Assembly (NCBI GenBank): GCA_944323205.1
Contig: CALURO010000006.1
Coordinates: 62,001-126,000, forward strand
Length of the DNA stretch: 64,000 nt
Direction: 5' to 3'
DNA from: an uncultured Mucispirillum sp.
GTDB taxonomy: Bacteria > Chrysiogenota > Deferribacteres > Deferribacterales > Mucispirillaceae
Positions 1 to 9,092 of the stretch are shown in pieces; position 1 is the first letter of the stretch; each line of letters opens with the position of its first letter. The notes under the pieces were generated by a model. That model was not told where the DNA came from. It searched no databases and was given only the letters and a program-made list of their open reading frames with translations. A program made the position numbers and the translations under genes.

Positions 1-379
1 TTAAATCAGGGTATGAAAGCTCTGCTGCAAGAATATGTGCTGCTAAATGATGAACCGGTACAACAGGCTTATGAAGTGCATAGCCAAGCCCTTTAGCAAA
101 AGAAACACCTACAAAAAGCGCACCAATAAGCCCTGGTGCATTTGTTACACCTATAATATCTAAATCTCTGCCTTGAATAGATGCTTCTTCCATTGCAGCA
201 TGATATAAAGGCTCAATCTTTTGAATATGGTTGCGGGAGGCTACTTCTGGAATAACTCCCCCAAATGCTGCATGTATATCTGCCTGAGAAAATGTTTTAC
301 TGCATAATGTGCCTTTCTCAGAAGAATATACTGCAATAGATGTTTCATCACATGATGATTCTATACCTAAAACAATCAT
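1..379 (-). CDS. tsaD: TsaD, tRNA N6-threonylcarbamoyl transferase subunit (partial)
   Basis: TsaD transfers the threonylcarbamoyl group onto A37 of ANN-decoding tRNAs in the cytoplasm. Only the N-terminal ~126 codons are present; the 3' end runs off the left edge of the window. Visible are the start MIVLGIESSCDETSIAVY (ASKHA nucleotide-binding loop), PEVASRNH, and the metal-binding HHLAAH motif near residue 110. All are hallmarks of the Gcp/YgjD/TsaD family. The ATG lies 8 nt after the stop of the polysaccharide-deacetylase-like gene, and an AGG just before it serves as ribosome binding site, so it is probably the last visible gene of the ftsE operon. Identification is firm; completeness cannot be judged. 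Confidence 0.95.
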   Translation of the reverse strand, partial: MIVLGIESSCDETSIAVYSSEKGTLCSKTFSQADIHAAFGGVIPEVASRNHIQKIEPLYHAAMEEASIQGRDLDIIGVTNAPGLIGALFVGVSFAKGLGYALHKPVVPVHHLAAHILAAELSYPDL

Positions 380-387
380 AATAACCT

Positions 388-1803
388 TTAATTAGTCAGC
401 TTTTTAATATCAACTAAATGATAGTTTAATTTTTCAAGCTGTGGCAGAGCTATTTTTAATGCTGCTAATGTATTTGGTCTTACATGACCAATAGCAATAA
501 TACTGCCATCATCTCTTGCTTTTTCTGCTGCTTCATAAATTTTTGCAAGTATAGCTTCTACACTGTTATCATTATCTAAAAATAACCTGTTTTCTCCGCA
601 TTTAAAGCCTGCTTTCCTGCACTCTTCATATGCTTTTGTCTGTGCTGTTGTTCGGCTGTCTACAAATCTGTTTGTATACTGTTTAGATGCATGTAATATC
701 TGGGACATTTTATGAGCATCTTCTGTAACAGCTGAGCCCATATGGTTATTAAAGCCGTCCACCTTAACACCTAAACTTTCAAAATTTTCTTTAACAACAC
801 CAGCTATTAAAAGCTCAGGCATATTTGGCAGCACTGCACCTTTGCCGGGATCAGTATTTGGATAGCTTTTTGGAGCCATAGGAAAATGGAGAAATACTGT
901 TTTTCCAGCTTTTTTTGCTATCTGTGCCGTATATCTGCTGTGTTCTAAATGTGGAAGAACAGCAACAGCAACAGGATATTTTATGTCTGCATATTCTTGT
1001 GCAAGCTCTGCACTGTTGCCACCGTCATCAAGGAGTATTGCAAACTTAACCTGTTTTTTAGAGTAAGGTGGAAGAGGCGGATATTTTGGAGTTTCTGCCA
1101 CCTGCGGTTTTTCTTTTGCAGGCTCTTTCTTTTCTTCCTGTTTTACTGTTTCTTTTTTAGGCTCTTCTTTTTTTACAACTTCTTTCAATGGTGCTTTTAA
1201 TACGATATTAAATTCATCTTTTTTACTTCTGCCTACAACTTTATTCTGGGTTGATTCTACTTTATAACCGTATTTTCTAAGTATAGAGCTTATGGCAGAA
1301 GTTATGCCGCGCTGCATATTTTCATCACATGTAATATCAAAATATGTTATTTCTTTACCTGCACTTGTTTTTGACTGACGCTCTTTAACAGATGAACGGC
1401 TTATTTCATGGTCATAAAGCACAAGGCGGATTAAATCTGTTATATCATCATGAGTAACTGTTTTCTGCTCTTTTTCCTTTTCAGGCTCTTCTTTTTTTAC
1501 AGTCTCTTTTTTAGGCACAGGGACAGTTTTTGCAGTCTGCTGTTTCTGTTCTTTTTCTTCTTTCTGCTCTTTTTTATCTGCCGTTTCTTTTTTCTGTGCA
1601 GGGATAACTGTTACAGTTTTAGGCTCTTCTTTTTCCTTAGAGCCTGTAATACTCATAATGCTGAAAGATATTAAAGCAATAAGTACAGCAATAAGGCCGA
1701 TACCTAAAAAGATACCGCCGCCTGCTGATTTAGATTTTGATGTTTTTCTACGGGCAGTTGTTTTTCTGCCCGAAGAACGCTTATTTGTTTGACGAGCTGC
1801 CAT
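388..1803 (-). CDS. Divergent polysaccharide deacetylase (YibQ-like), membrane anchored
   Basis: A 471-residue protein with a basic N-terminus, one membrane segment at about residues 30-52, a long Lys/Glu/Pro-rich linker (about 55-250), and a C-terminal divergent polysaccharide deacetylase domain (PF04748, YibQ type). Domain signs are KFAILLDDGG, the LHFPMAP strand, NNHMGS and a final IAIGHVRP segment. The family is periplasmic and usually sits next to envC and ctpA; its biochemical activity is not established. The start overlaps the ctpA end by 23 nt, suggesting translational coupling. The charged linker looks like a spacer across the periplasm. The family call is strong, but the substrate (peptidoglycan or other glycan) is inference. 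Confidence 0.85.
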   Translation of the reverse strand: MAARQTNKRSSGRKTTARRKTSKSKSAGGGIFLGIGLIAVLIALISFSIMSITGSKEKEEPKTVTVIPAQKKETADKKEQKEEKEQKQQTAKTVPVPKKETVKKEEPEKEKEQKTVTHDDITDLIRLVLYDHEISRSSVKERQSKTSAGKEITYFDITCDENMQRGITSAISSILRKYGYKVESTQNKVVGRSKKDEFNIVLKAPLKEVVKKEEPKKETVKQEEKKEPAKEKPQVAETPKYPPLPPYSKKQVKFAILLDDGGNSAELAQEYADIKYPVAVAVLPHLEHSRYTAQIAKKAGKTVFLHFPMAPKSYPNTDPGKGAVLPNMPELLIAGVVKENFESLGVKVDGFNNHMGSAVTEDAHKMSQILHASKQYTNRFVDSRTTAQTKAYEECRKAGFKCGENRLFLDNDNSVEAILAKIYEAAEKARDDGSIIAIGHVRPNTLAALKIALPQLEKLNYHLVDIKKLTN

Positions 1804-3160
1804 ATACTAACATACCTTTTAATACTTGAACTGCTGAAATATATTGTAAGTCATCATTTAAAGGCAGCACCTGTGATGCTCTTTTTATTGCATCATCTAA
1901 AGCGGTATTATTGTCTTTTTCATTTTCACCTTTTAAGTGACCTGATAAATCTTTTTCTTTTATAACATAATAATCAGAAGTATATTCAATAATACCCGGC
2001 TCCACTTCCACATCAGGCTTAATACCTACCCCCTGAATAGAGCGTGCTGCAGGTGTATAATATCTTGATGTAGTAAGGCGGACAGCTGAGCCATCAGGAA
2101 GTGGCACAATAGACTGAACACTGCCTTTTCCAAAAGTAGATTTACCAACAATTACTGCCCTTTTATAGTCCTGCATAGAACCAGCAATAATCTCACTAGC
2201 AGATGCTGACCATTCATTAACTAATATAACCATTGGTATAGTCCTGTTTGAAAAGTTAACTGATTCTGTTTTATAATGTTTTTCCTGTTTATCTCTTTCC
2301 CTTGTAAAAACTACTGTCTGGTTTACAGGTAAAAAGATACTTGCAATAGAAATAGCTTCATTTAAAAGACCACCACCATTATTTCTTAAATCAAGCACTA
2401 AACCTTTTGCTCCCTCATTAGTTAATGCTTTCACTGCCTCAGCCATTTCTCTGTATGAATTTTCCTGAAACTGTGTAAGCCTGATATAGCCCAGCTCTTT
2501 ATCTATCATATCATATTTAACTGATTTTATTTTAATTATCGCTCTTGTAAGAGTTAAATCAATAGGCTTATCTACACCTTTTCTTGTAATAGTAAGCTTA
2601 ATTTTAGAGCCTGATTTACCACGCATTTTTTTAACAGCCTCATCTAAAGTCATATTTGCAGTAGGCTCACCGTTAATTAATGCAATAACATCACCGCCTT
2701 TAATACCTGCCTGCCATGCTGGCGTATCTTCTATTGCACTCATTACTGTTAATAAATCATTTTTCATAGTAATAGTTATGCCTAAGCCGCCAAAAGAACC
2801 GCTTGTACTTTGCTGAAAACTGCTGAACTCTTCTGGTGTCATAAAAGATGAATGAGGGTCTAACTCTTCAAGCATACCTTTTATTGCACCATAAATAGCT
2901 TCTTTTTTATCTATTGGCTCTACATAATTTTTATCAACTAAATCAAGAACTCCCATAAATGTTTCAAGAGCCTGATACTGGTCATCTGGATTATATTTAC
3001 CTTTTGAAGATATTTGTGCAAATAAATTATTTATACCCGCATCATTACTGTTTGCTGCAAATGCTTCTGCATTTGTACCATTACTGCTTAACTGAATAAC
3101 AGCAAATGAAATAAATACTACAGGGACTACTATAAATAAAACTTTTTGGATAATTTTCAT
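1781..3160 (-). CDS. ctpA: C-terminal processing peptidase, S41 family (CtpA/Prc-like)
   Basis: Periplasmic serine protease of the carboxy-terminal processing family, 459 residues from the chosen start. It has an N-terminal signal/anchor (to about 35), a PDZ domain (about 105-190, containing GGLGITI) and an S41 catalytic domain. The Ser is in NEWSASASEIIAG (near 325), and the Lys follows in GKSTFGKGSVQ, matching the Ser-Lys dyad. The ATG at 3160 is preferred over a TTG at 3172 because GGAG lies just upstream at good spacing, and the TTG would place that site inside the gene. It follows envC by 57 nt. In this context it probably processes or limits cell-wall hydrolases during division; that role is inferred. 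Confidence 0.93.
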   Translation of the reverse strand: MKIIQKVLFIVVPVVFISFAVIQLSSNGTNAEAFAANSNDAGINNLFAQISSKGKYNPDDQYQALETFMGVLDLVDKNYVEPIDKKEAIYGAIKGMLEELDPHSSFMTPEEFSSFQQSTSGSFGGLGITITMKNDLLTVMSAIEDTPAWQAGIKGGDVIALINGEPTANMTLDEAVKKMRGKSGSKIKLTITRKGVDKPIDLTLTRAIIKIKSVKYDMIDKELGYIRLTQFQENSYREMAEAVKALTNEGAKGLVLDLRNNGGGLLNEAISIASIFLPVNQTVVFTRERDKQEKHYKTESVNFSNRTIPMVILVNEWSASASEIIAGSMQDYKRAVIVGKSTFGKGSVQSIVPLPDGSAVRLTTSRYYTPAARSIQGVGIKPDVEVEPGIIEYTSDYYVIKEKDLSGHLKGENEKDNNTALDDAIKRASQVLPLNDDLQYISAVQVLKGMLVYGSSSNK

Positions 3161-3217
3161 ATATAACTCCAACTTAAAAATTTAACTTTATATTATATAA
3201 ACTATTTTCAAGATATA

Positions 3218-4432
3218 TCAACCTTTTTTAAACCACAAATTAGGATTTAATGCCTGTTCTTTTTTCCTAAGCTCAAAATAAAGATATGGACTGTCTACTG
3301 CAGTATCTACTATAATATCCCCTAAAATATCGCCCTGACGGACTTTTTTACCGCTTTCTACAAGCAGAGTATCCATATTGCCGTAAACTGTATAATATGA
3401 TGAGCCGTGGTCAATAATTACAAGATTATTAAAATTCTTTACATTATCTGCAAAAACTACTCTGCCCTCTGCAACAGCTTTTGCCTGAGTAGTGCTTTCT
3501 GGTGATATTTTTATACCTTTATGCATTATTTTAACACCAGCATCTTTTACTATATGCTCGCCATACTGCTCTATTATTTTACCTTTCAAAGGAAATGGCA
3601 GTTTTTTCACAAGCCTGCCAAATGGGGAGTTATCTGCCATAGCTGATGTAACAGGCTTATCTTCGCCAAAAGTTTTTATTCTGCCGTTACTGCCAGTATT
3701 ATTTTCACGCTGAGCAATAGGGGCAGCATTTGCATCTTTTTCTGCCTGTAACCTTATTTGTTCATCAAGCTCTCTTCTTTGAAATTTTAAAAGCTCAATA
3801 TATTCTTTTCTGCCTGCTTCATCATGCTTAATCATAGTAACCATAGAATTATAGCGCCCCTTTTCTGCCTGTAACTCTTTAACAGCAGTATTTCTGCTTT
3901 CTTCTAATGATTTAAGCTCTAAAACTCTGGCTTCTTCTTCTACTTTAAGGTTTTTAAGAGTTTTCACATCTTCGTTCAGCTTATCTACCTTAACTCTTAA
4001 ATTAACACCTGCTTTTCCTAATATTTCAAGGATTTTAACAGTATCTTCTGGCCTTTCAGATGTGGTTATAATCTTAATATCTGAATAACCCATATTATCT
4101 ATCACATACATATTGCTTTTTGCAATATCCTTTTTGTTTTCATCTATTTCTTTAGATACTTTTACTATACTGCTGCGAATACTGTTTATATTGCTTTCGC
4201 ACCTTTTCTTTTCCTTATTAAGCTCAGAAATAAGCCTGCGGTAATTAGATATTTTAGATGATAATACACTTATCTGCTTTGTAATACTCTTTTTTTCTGA
4301 CTGTAATTTTTTAAGCTCGGCCTCTTCACTGCGGATATTCCTGTTTATCTCTTCTAAAGATACAGTCTGAGAGTAAACAGAAAAAGTGTATAAAAATAAT
4401 ATTGCAGCAGTAAATAAAACCTTAATCTTCAT
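3218..4432 (-). CDS. envC: EnvC-like murein hydrolase activator (degenerate LytM)
   Basis: 404 residues: a signal peptide ending near VYSQ, a long coiled coil (about 20-225), a linker, and a C-terminal M23/LytM domain (about 275-404). The zinc ligands are mostly lost. The usual HxxxD is HKGIK, the YGH position is YGN, and the HxH strand reads YFEL. A non-catalytic LytM after a coiled coil is the signature of EnvC, which is recruited by FtsEX to activate amidases at the septum. The gene overlaps ftsX by 11 nt, which supports that partnership. A possible target, an AMIN amidase, is encoded at 42643-44445. The EnvC assignment rests on architecture plus context. Confidence 0.88.
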   Translation of the reverse strand: MKIKVLFTAAILFLYTFSVYSQTVSLEEINRNIRSEEAELKKLQSEKKSITKQISVLSSKISNYRRLISELNKEKKRCESNINSIRSSIVKVSKEIDENKKDIAKSNMYVIDNMGYSDIKIITTSERPEDTVKILEILGKAGVNLRVKVDKLNEDVKTLKNLKVEEEARVLELKSLEESRNTAVKELQAEKGRYNSMVTMIKHDEAGRKEYIELLKFQRRELDEQIRLQAEKDANAAPIAQRENNTGSNGRIKTFGEDKPVTSAMADNSPFGRLVKKLPFPLKGKIIEQYGEHIVKDAGVKIMHKGIKISPESTTQAKAVAEGRVVFADNVKNFNNLVIIDHGSSYYTVYGNMDTLLVESGKKVRQGDILGDIIVDTAVDSPYLYFELRKKEQALNPNLWFKKG

Positions 4433-5315
4433 TGATAGATGATACCTGCTTTAAAAATGATACAACACTTGCTTTGGCAGAAAGCACGCCTATTATACAT
4501 ACAGTTATGCAAGATAAAATAAAATACTTTATATCAGGCATATTATATATACTAATACCTGCCTGAACTAATATACGGCTGTTAAAAGGAATAAATGATA
4601 CTGCAAATATAATAAGACTACATAAATATGCAAATAATGATAAGAAAAATGCACCAAATAAATAAGGCACTGATATAAACGGCCTTGTTGCACCTACAAG
4701 GGAATAAAGCCTTATTTCTTCCCTGTATTTATAGAGAGAAAGTTTTACAGTATTATAAACTACAAAAACAGCAGAAAGAGCAAAAAGCACACTCATTGCA
4801 GTAATAAAAAGCCATGCTCCCCTGCCTATTGCCTTAAACTTCACCATATATTCTTTACCGTAGCTTACTTCATCTACACCCTTAATATGACCTGCTTCTG
4901 TAACTAATTTATCAAGAGTTGCTTCTAATGTATCACTTGGATAAATCTCTATAAATGACGGAAAAAACTCTTCTGCAAAACTTTCAAGAGAGGCAGCTTT
5001 CGGTGCATTTGCAACAGCAAAAGCCTTTGCGTCTTTCTGGCTGTAATATTTTGCATCTGTAACATTATCAAGCAGTTTTATAGATGATAATATCTCTTCA
5101 GCTATAATATCATTATTATTTGCAAGATATACCCTTATAGTATCGGCCTGTGATAAATGATTTAAAAAACCAGCAGTGCCTGTACCTGCCACCCAGAAAA
5201 CATGGTACATAAAAATAACAGTAATCAGAGTTAAAAATGAAAGAAAATTATTACGAAGTATAGAAAAAAATCTTATTACTCCACGCATAAAAAGATAAGT
5301 TAACTTAGAGCTCAT
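4422..5315 (-). CDS. ftsX: Cell division protein FtsX
   Basis: 297-residue permease-like subunit of FtsEX. It has a first membrane segment near residues 20-45, a periplasmic domain of about 120 residues, and three C-terminal segments from about residue 170, which is the FtsX/MacB-like topology. FtsX couples ATP hydrolysis by FtsE to periplasmic EnvC. The gene overlaps ftsE upstream and envC downstream by 11 nt each, so the three are almost certainly translated in a coupled way. Sequence is less conserved than FtsE, as usual for FtsX, so the name relies partly on position. Confidence 0.92.
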   Translation of the reverse strand: MSSKLTYLFMRGVIRFFSILRNNFLSFLTLITVIFMYHVFWVAGTGTAGFLNHLSQADTIRVYLANNNDIIAEEILSSIKLLDNVTDAKYYSQKDAKAFAVANAPKAASLESFAEEFFPSFIEIYPSDTLEATLDKLVTEAGHIKGVDEVSYGKEYMVKFKAIGRGAWLFITAMSVLFALSAVFVVYNTVKLSLYKYREEIRLYSLVGATRPFISVPYLFGAFFLSLFAYLCSLIIFAVSFIPFNSRILVQAGISIYNMPDIKYFILSCITVCIIGVLSAKASVVSFLKQVSSINED

Positions 5316-5979
5316 TTTTCACCTCATCTCTTATAACTTTACCTTTTTCCAGCTCTATTTCACGGGCTGGGTATTTTTCCCGTAAAAATTTATCATGGGT
5401 AGCCATAATAACTGTAGCCCCAGTATCTATACACTCTCTTAAAACAGCCATAATATTTTCAGCATTTTCAGAGTCAAGATTACCTGTTGGCTCATCTGCT
5501 AAAATAATCTTAGGGTCATTAATTAATGCTCTTGCAATAGCTACACGCTGCTTTTCTCCACCTGATAAGTTTTTAACAACATCGTCTCGCTTTTCAAATA
5601 TACCCATTCTTTTAAGCAGCGGCCATATACGCTCCCTTGCAGCACTGCGTTTCATATAAAATATATCAAGCCCCAGTTTTACATTATCAAAAACTGTTGA
5701 ATTTTCTAACAGCTTATAATCCTGAAATATAACACCTATCTGACGGCGTAAAAACGGCACTTCTATTCTGCTCATTAAATTTATATCTCTGCCTTCAATG
5801 GAAACAACTCCACGGCTTGGAAGCAAATCAGCATATATAAGCCTTAAAAATGTAGATTTTCCAGCACCTGATTTACCTATAATATATACAAACTCGCCTC
5901 GTTTGATTTCTACATTAATATTATTTAAAGCCTGATGGCCGCCTATAAAGGAAACTCCGACATTAACAAACTTTACCAA
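5305..5979 (-). CDS. ftsE: Cell division ATP-binding protein FtsE
   Basis: 224-residue cytoplasmic ABC ATPase with Walker A GKSGAGKS (about 35-43), Q-loop in FQDYKLL, signature LSGGEKQR, Walker B IILADEPTG and switch His in ATHDK. FtsE forms the FtsEX complex that signals across the membrane to EnvC for septal peptidoglycan hydrolysis. It is the first gene of the minus-strand envelope operon; upstream lies an interspersed repeat (6041-6227). No strong promoter was recognised in the short gap. Confidence 0.96.
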   Translation of the reverse strand: MVKFVNVGVSFIGGHQALNNINVEIKRGEFVYIIGKSGAGKSTFLRLIYADLLPSRGVVSIEGRDINLMSRIEVPFLRRQIGVIFQDYKLLENSTVFDNVKLGLDIFYMKRSAARERIWPLLKRMGIFEKRDDVVKNLSGGEKQRVAIARALINDPKIILADEPTGNLDSENAENIMAVLRECIDTGATVIMATHDKFLREKYPAREIELEKGKVIRDEVKNEL

Positions 5980-6040
5980 TACTTTACTCTCAAAAAATTT
6001 TTTGTATTTTACTAAAATTATTCCAATTATTCAAGTTTTT

Positions 6041-6227
6041 TTATACTGCTTCACTCCCTTTTTTTTAAAACACCTTATGTCACTCAGACGAGCGTTTTTT
6101 GCGAGGACTGCCGATTTCCCGAGCGAATAGTGAGGAATCAGAAATCGCACAGGCTAGACCGAAGCCTAAGAGTCTATATGAGATTATTTCTATTTTTACA
6201 TATATTATCAAGTAATTATAGCATTTA
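6041..6227. repeat. Mosaic interspersed repeat, copy 1
   Basis: Non-coding stretch between ftsE and the 6328 gene. In minus orientation it holds a 46-base segment (6168-6213) identical to 25564-25609, then the hairpin module, then the tail (GAGTGACAT, GGTGTTTTAAAAAAA, GTGAAGCAGTA). Stem arms of the hairpin are CGATTT 6112-6117 and AAATCG 6142-6147, enclosing the family loop. The tail recurs at 22562, 25370 and 57826. No gene is supported here; an in-frame extension of the next ORF upstream to 6130 is only the repeat being read through. Confidence 0.85.
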
Positions 6228-6327
6228 TATCAATATATTAAAAAAATTATATTTTTTTTCAATTTTAAGTTTATTTTTTTTGTTAATAGGACTATACTTT
6301 TTATATATTATAGTAAGGGGGCTTTTT

Positions 6328-7722
6328 ATGCTGGATAATATCATCACAAAGTTTAATGAAAATAAAAATATAAATAATTTTGATTTTTCTCTCAGGCCAA
6401 ACCACGATATAGATAATCCATTTACTAAAACATCTATAGATATTATTGACAGCCTGCAACAGTCTATTGCAAAAGCAGATAAATCTGTTTTAGCTGATGT
6501 TCTTTTAGATGAAGCAAGAGAAAATATTAATTTTTCATATAAAATATTCAGTCAGGTTGTTGATATGACACCAGAAGATGAAGGGCTGCTTTTTAAAGCA
6601 AGAATTATAGAAATCCTTAATGAACTTGAAAATAAATATGATAATGAAAGCGAACAGTTTTCTGATTTATTAGATTTTGCTGTTATACTAACAAATATTA
6701 TAGAACATAATATAAATAATAATAAGTTGGAAAAAGCATTTATAACAACACTTATTTTATTTGAAACTGCAGAAGAAATGAAAATTAGAAATATACATAT
6801 TCCTTTCACACTGGAATTTAAAGAATATATTATAAATAACCATCTTACACTGCTGCATGTTATTTCTGCAAAAGCACATCAGCATAATGACAGCGAAATA
6901 AATAACTTTTTTATTAATGAAATACTGCAGTATATAAATAAATTTTCTTATAATAAAAATATTGAAGTATGCTTTGATATGCTTTATTTTGCATCTCTTT
7001 TAGCAGATAAAGAAAGCGCTGAAATTATTTATCAGGCAGCAGCAGAGCTGCAAAAACATACTTCTCACTCTATACCAAAAGCAATACTTAACTATATTAA
7101 TGCTGGTATTATATATGCAGATAAAGGCTCTGATGAAACAGCAGATTATGTATGCAGAAATATTACTGATTACCATGCCATAAGCAATATTTCATATACA
7201 TGCATACTTGTAGATGATATAGAATGTGCAGAAAAAATACTTGAATTTTTCTTAGAAAAGAAAAGAATACCTAAACACTTTAAACTTGCTTTTTACCATC
7301 AGCTGCAAATAGTATATTCTTTTTCACAAAATAAAGCAAAATTTGCGAAAATAGCAAAAGAAAGATTTGCTCTTGGTGATAAAAATGCTTATTTTGATGC
7401 AGTAGAAGCATATACTTCACTTGGTATATATGAACAGGAAAAAGCAGACCTGCACAATACAGCATGCAGACAGCTGCCTGTATATGACTACTGCAGTCTG
7501 CTGGCAGATAATAAAGAATTTGCATTATTAATAGATAGGTTTAATAAGATTAAATCTACAAAAGATATAAGTGAAGCTGTAAAATTTATGGACGATAAAG
7601 GTATCGTATTATATGATGATAATACTAACAAAAAACTTCTTAATATTTTAGAAGTAAAGACTAAATATTATAGAAAACTTGCAGCACATGTAAAAAGTCT
7701 ACTTGATTTAATTACAGTTTAG
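6328..7722 (+). CDS. Hypothetical alpha-helical protein, paralog-like of the 45486 gene
   Basis: 464 residues, not recognised. The start at 6328 is chosen because AAGGGGG lies 7-8 nt upstream; the open frame extends further 5' only through repeat DNA. There is no signal peptide or membrane segment. Composition is rich in Ile, Asn, Glu and Lys with regular helix-forming blocks, as in TPR/HEAT-like solenoids. Its C-terminal third (YDYCSLLADNKEFALLIDRF) resembles a block in the 45486-46814 product (YYCNILLNEKEYDLLLNIL), and both are about 450 residues, so they may be diverged paralogs. Probably cytoplasmic. Function unknown. Confidence 0.7.
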   Translation: MLDNIITKFNENKNINNFDFSLRPNHDIDNPFTKTSIDIIDSLQQSIAKADKSVLADVLLDEARENINFSYKIFSQVVDMTPEDEGLLFKARIIEILNELENKYDNESEQFSDLLDFAVILTNIIEHNINNNKLEKAFITTLILFETAEEMKIRNIHIPFTLEFKEYIINNHLTLLHVISAKAHQHNDSEINNFFINEILQYINKFSYNKNIEVCFDMLYFASLLADKESAEIIYQAAAELQKHTSHSIPKAILNYINAGIIYADKGSDETADYVCRNITDYHAISNISYTCILVDDIECAEKILEFFLEKKRIPKHFKLAFYHQLQIVYSFSQNKAKFAKIAKERFALGDKNAYFDAVEAYTSLGIYEQEKADLHNTACRQLPVYDYCSLLADNKEFALLIDRFNKIKSTKDISEAVKFMDDKGIVLYDDNTNKKLLNILEVKTKYYRKLAAHVKSLLDLITV

Positions 7723-7935
7723 TATATATATAATAGTGTAGTAGAATTTATAAAGTTTTGCATTTTGTCATATTTTGTCATAAAAATGTAAATAAAATTT
7801 AAAAAATATCTTGTAATAACGACAAAAATATGATAGTCCTAGTATAAGGATATATTTTAATTATGCATATTTGTTAGTTTTGTATTTTTTTAAAAAGTTT
7901 TTCTATTTTATGTATAAACCATAAATATAAATCAA

Positions 7936-7965
7936 TTTACATAATAAAAAATATTATGATATAAA
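7936..7965 (+). promoter_or_regulatory. Putative sigma70-type promoter of the 8008 regulator
   Basis: TTTACA at 7936-7941, an 18-nt spacer, and TATAAA at 7960-7965 preceded by TG (extended -10). It lies about 40 nt before the 8008 ATG. Upstream, TTTTGTCATA occurs as a direct repeat (7763-7782) and TCATATTTTTGTC occurs inverted at about 7821-7833. These are possible operator sites. The whole 7723-8007 gap has no credible ORF. Confidence 0.4.
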
Positions 7966-8007
7966 TTAAAAAAGCTTAATAATGAGCTGTGGTAAGGAGA
8001 ATTTGTT

Positions 8008-8655
8008 ATGATAGGTAAAAAACTTAAATTGTTGCTGAAACAGACAGGCAAAAGACAAATTGATTTAGCAAGGCATTTAGGTATCTCTGCATCTCGTTTA
8101 TCTAACTATTTAAGTGATAAAAGAGAGCCAGATTTTCAAATGCTTTCTGAAATGGCATACTTTCTCGGCGTTGATTTAAACTATTTTTCTAACAAAAATT
8201 TTAAAAAGAAACGCAAAGATGATATTTTTGAAGTATCTGAAGACGGTTATGTATACGGCAACGAAAGAGAAAGTGTTGTTAAAGTAGCCATTGCACCTGT
8301 AAATGGTAAAAAGAAAGGTATCACTACAAGCACTATCCCTGTTAGTGGTCTTTTCCTTCTTGGCACTAAAAACCCAGAAGAAAATGTTACTGTATTTGAA
8401 GGTAACAGCGAAGTTCCAGCTTTTATTGCTGGAGATAATGATTACTTTATCTGTGTTAAATGTTCTGCTGCTCCACTTAATGATGGAGATATGGTATTTG
8501 AAAATGGCAGAAATATGAAATTTTATCGTTTCTACAGAGATAAAGATTTCGTTGTTCTCATCAATATGGAAAATAACAAAGAGCATTTAAGAATTACTTC
8601 TATGAGCGAATTAGAAGGATTCCACAAAGTTCTTTGGTTAATGAAAAAATATTAA
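8008..8655 (+). CDS. XRE-family regulator with S24/LexA-like C-terminus
   Basis: 215 residues. An N-terminal helix-turn-helix (about 5-60: RQIDLARHLGISASRLSNYLSDKR) is of the Cro/C1 type. The C-terminal half (about 100-215) resembles the S24 peptidase fold of LexA/CI repressors: KCSAAPLNDGDMVF lines up with the usual Ser-Met-Glu-Pro...GD motif, and a Lys follows in NMKFYRF. If real, this is a self-cleaving or peptidase-derived repressor. A good site (AAGGAG) precedes the ATG, and a strong terminator follows, so the gene is monocistronic. Possible ligands or damage response are unknown. Confidence 0.75.
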   Translation: MIGKKLKLLLKQTGKRQIDLARHLGISASRLSNYLSDKREPDFQMLSEMAYFLGVDLNYFSNKNFKKKRKDDIFEVSEDGYVYGNERESVVKVAIAPVNGKKKGITTSTIPVSGLFLLGTKNPEENVTVFEGNSEVPAFIAGDNDYFICVKCSAAPLNDGDMVFENGRNMKFYRFYRDKDFVVLINMENNKEHLRITSMSELEGFHKVLWLMKKY

Positions 8656-8684
8656 TTTTTCAGCAACTCTAAACCAAAATTAAG

Positions 8685-8716
8685 CCCCATTTATTAAAAA
8701 ATAAATGGGGTTTTTA
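8685..8716 (+). terminator. Rho-independent terminator after the XRE regulator
   Basis: Perfect 10-bp stem CCCCATTTAT (8685-8694) with ATAAATGGGG (8701-8710), followed by a T run. It lies 30 nt after the stop of the regulator. Confidence 0.9.
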
Positions 8717-8762
8717 TTTCACCAATTTAATCACATTATTATATAAACAATTTATATGCATT

Positions 8763-9092
8763 TTGTCTTTTAGAGCATACTATTAACAGGCGAAAATTTT
8801 ACAATATCCAAGCTGGCAAAACTATAGATTATCAGCTTATGTAGAGTGACTATAACCACATCACTTGTCATTCAGAGCCTATGATAGTAGGCGAAGAATC
8901 TTATAATATCCCAGATAGTAAAATTATAGATTATTCGTTTTGGTATGATAGATAGCAGGAAAGTGTTCTTGTAAAAAATCAATCCCTTATCAGCAGGTCT
9001 CGTGGTATCTACCACACTTCCCAGCCACTTTTTCTGATTCCTCCCTACTCTGTCGGGAAAAAGTGTCCTCGCAAAAAACGCTCGCCCTTAAT
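8763..9092. repeat. Mosaic interspersed repeat, copy 2 (degenerate plus intact modules)
   Basis: Within the gene-free stretch 8656-9431. A decayed copy of the GTCATTCAGAGCC...GAAGAATCT box lies at about 8763-8803 and an intact one at 8866-8902. The hairpin module follows, with arms CACTTTTT 9026-9033 and AAAAAGTG 9058-9065, and flanking TCCTCGCAAAAAACGCTCGC. The rest, 9093-9431, is AT-rich DNA in which I see no gene. Confidence 0.85.

Noticed and set aside
949..1674. Plus-strand frames rich in Phe/Leu opposite the YibQ-like gene
   Set aside because: Antisense shadows of the Lys/Glu-rich linker.
6130..6327. N-terminal extension of the 6328 protein
   Set aside because: It is encoded by repeat DNA and lacks a ribosome site; AAGGGGG precedes the ATG at 6328.
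8763..9092. CRISPR array
   Set aside because: The repeats are few, of unequal spacing and mosaic; no cas gene is near.
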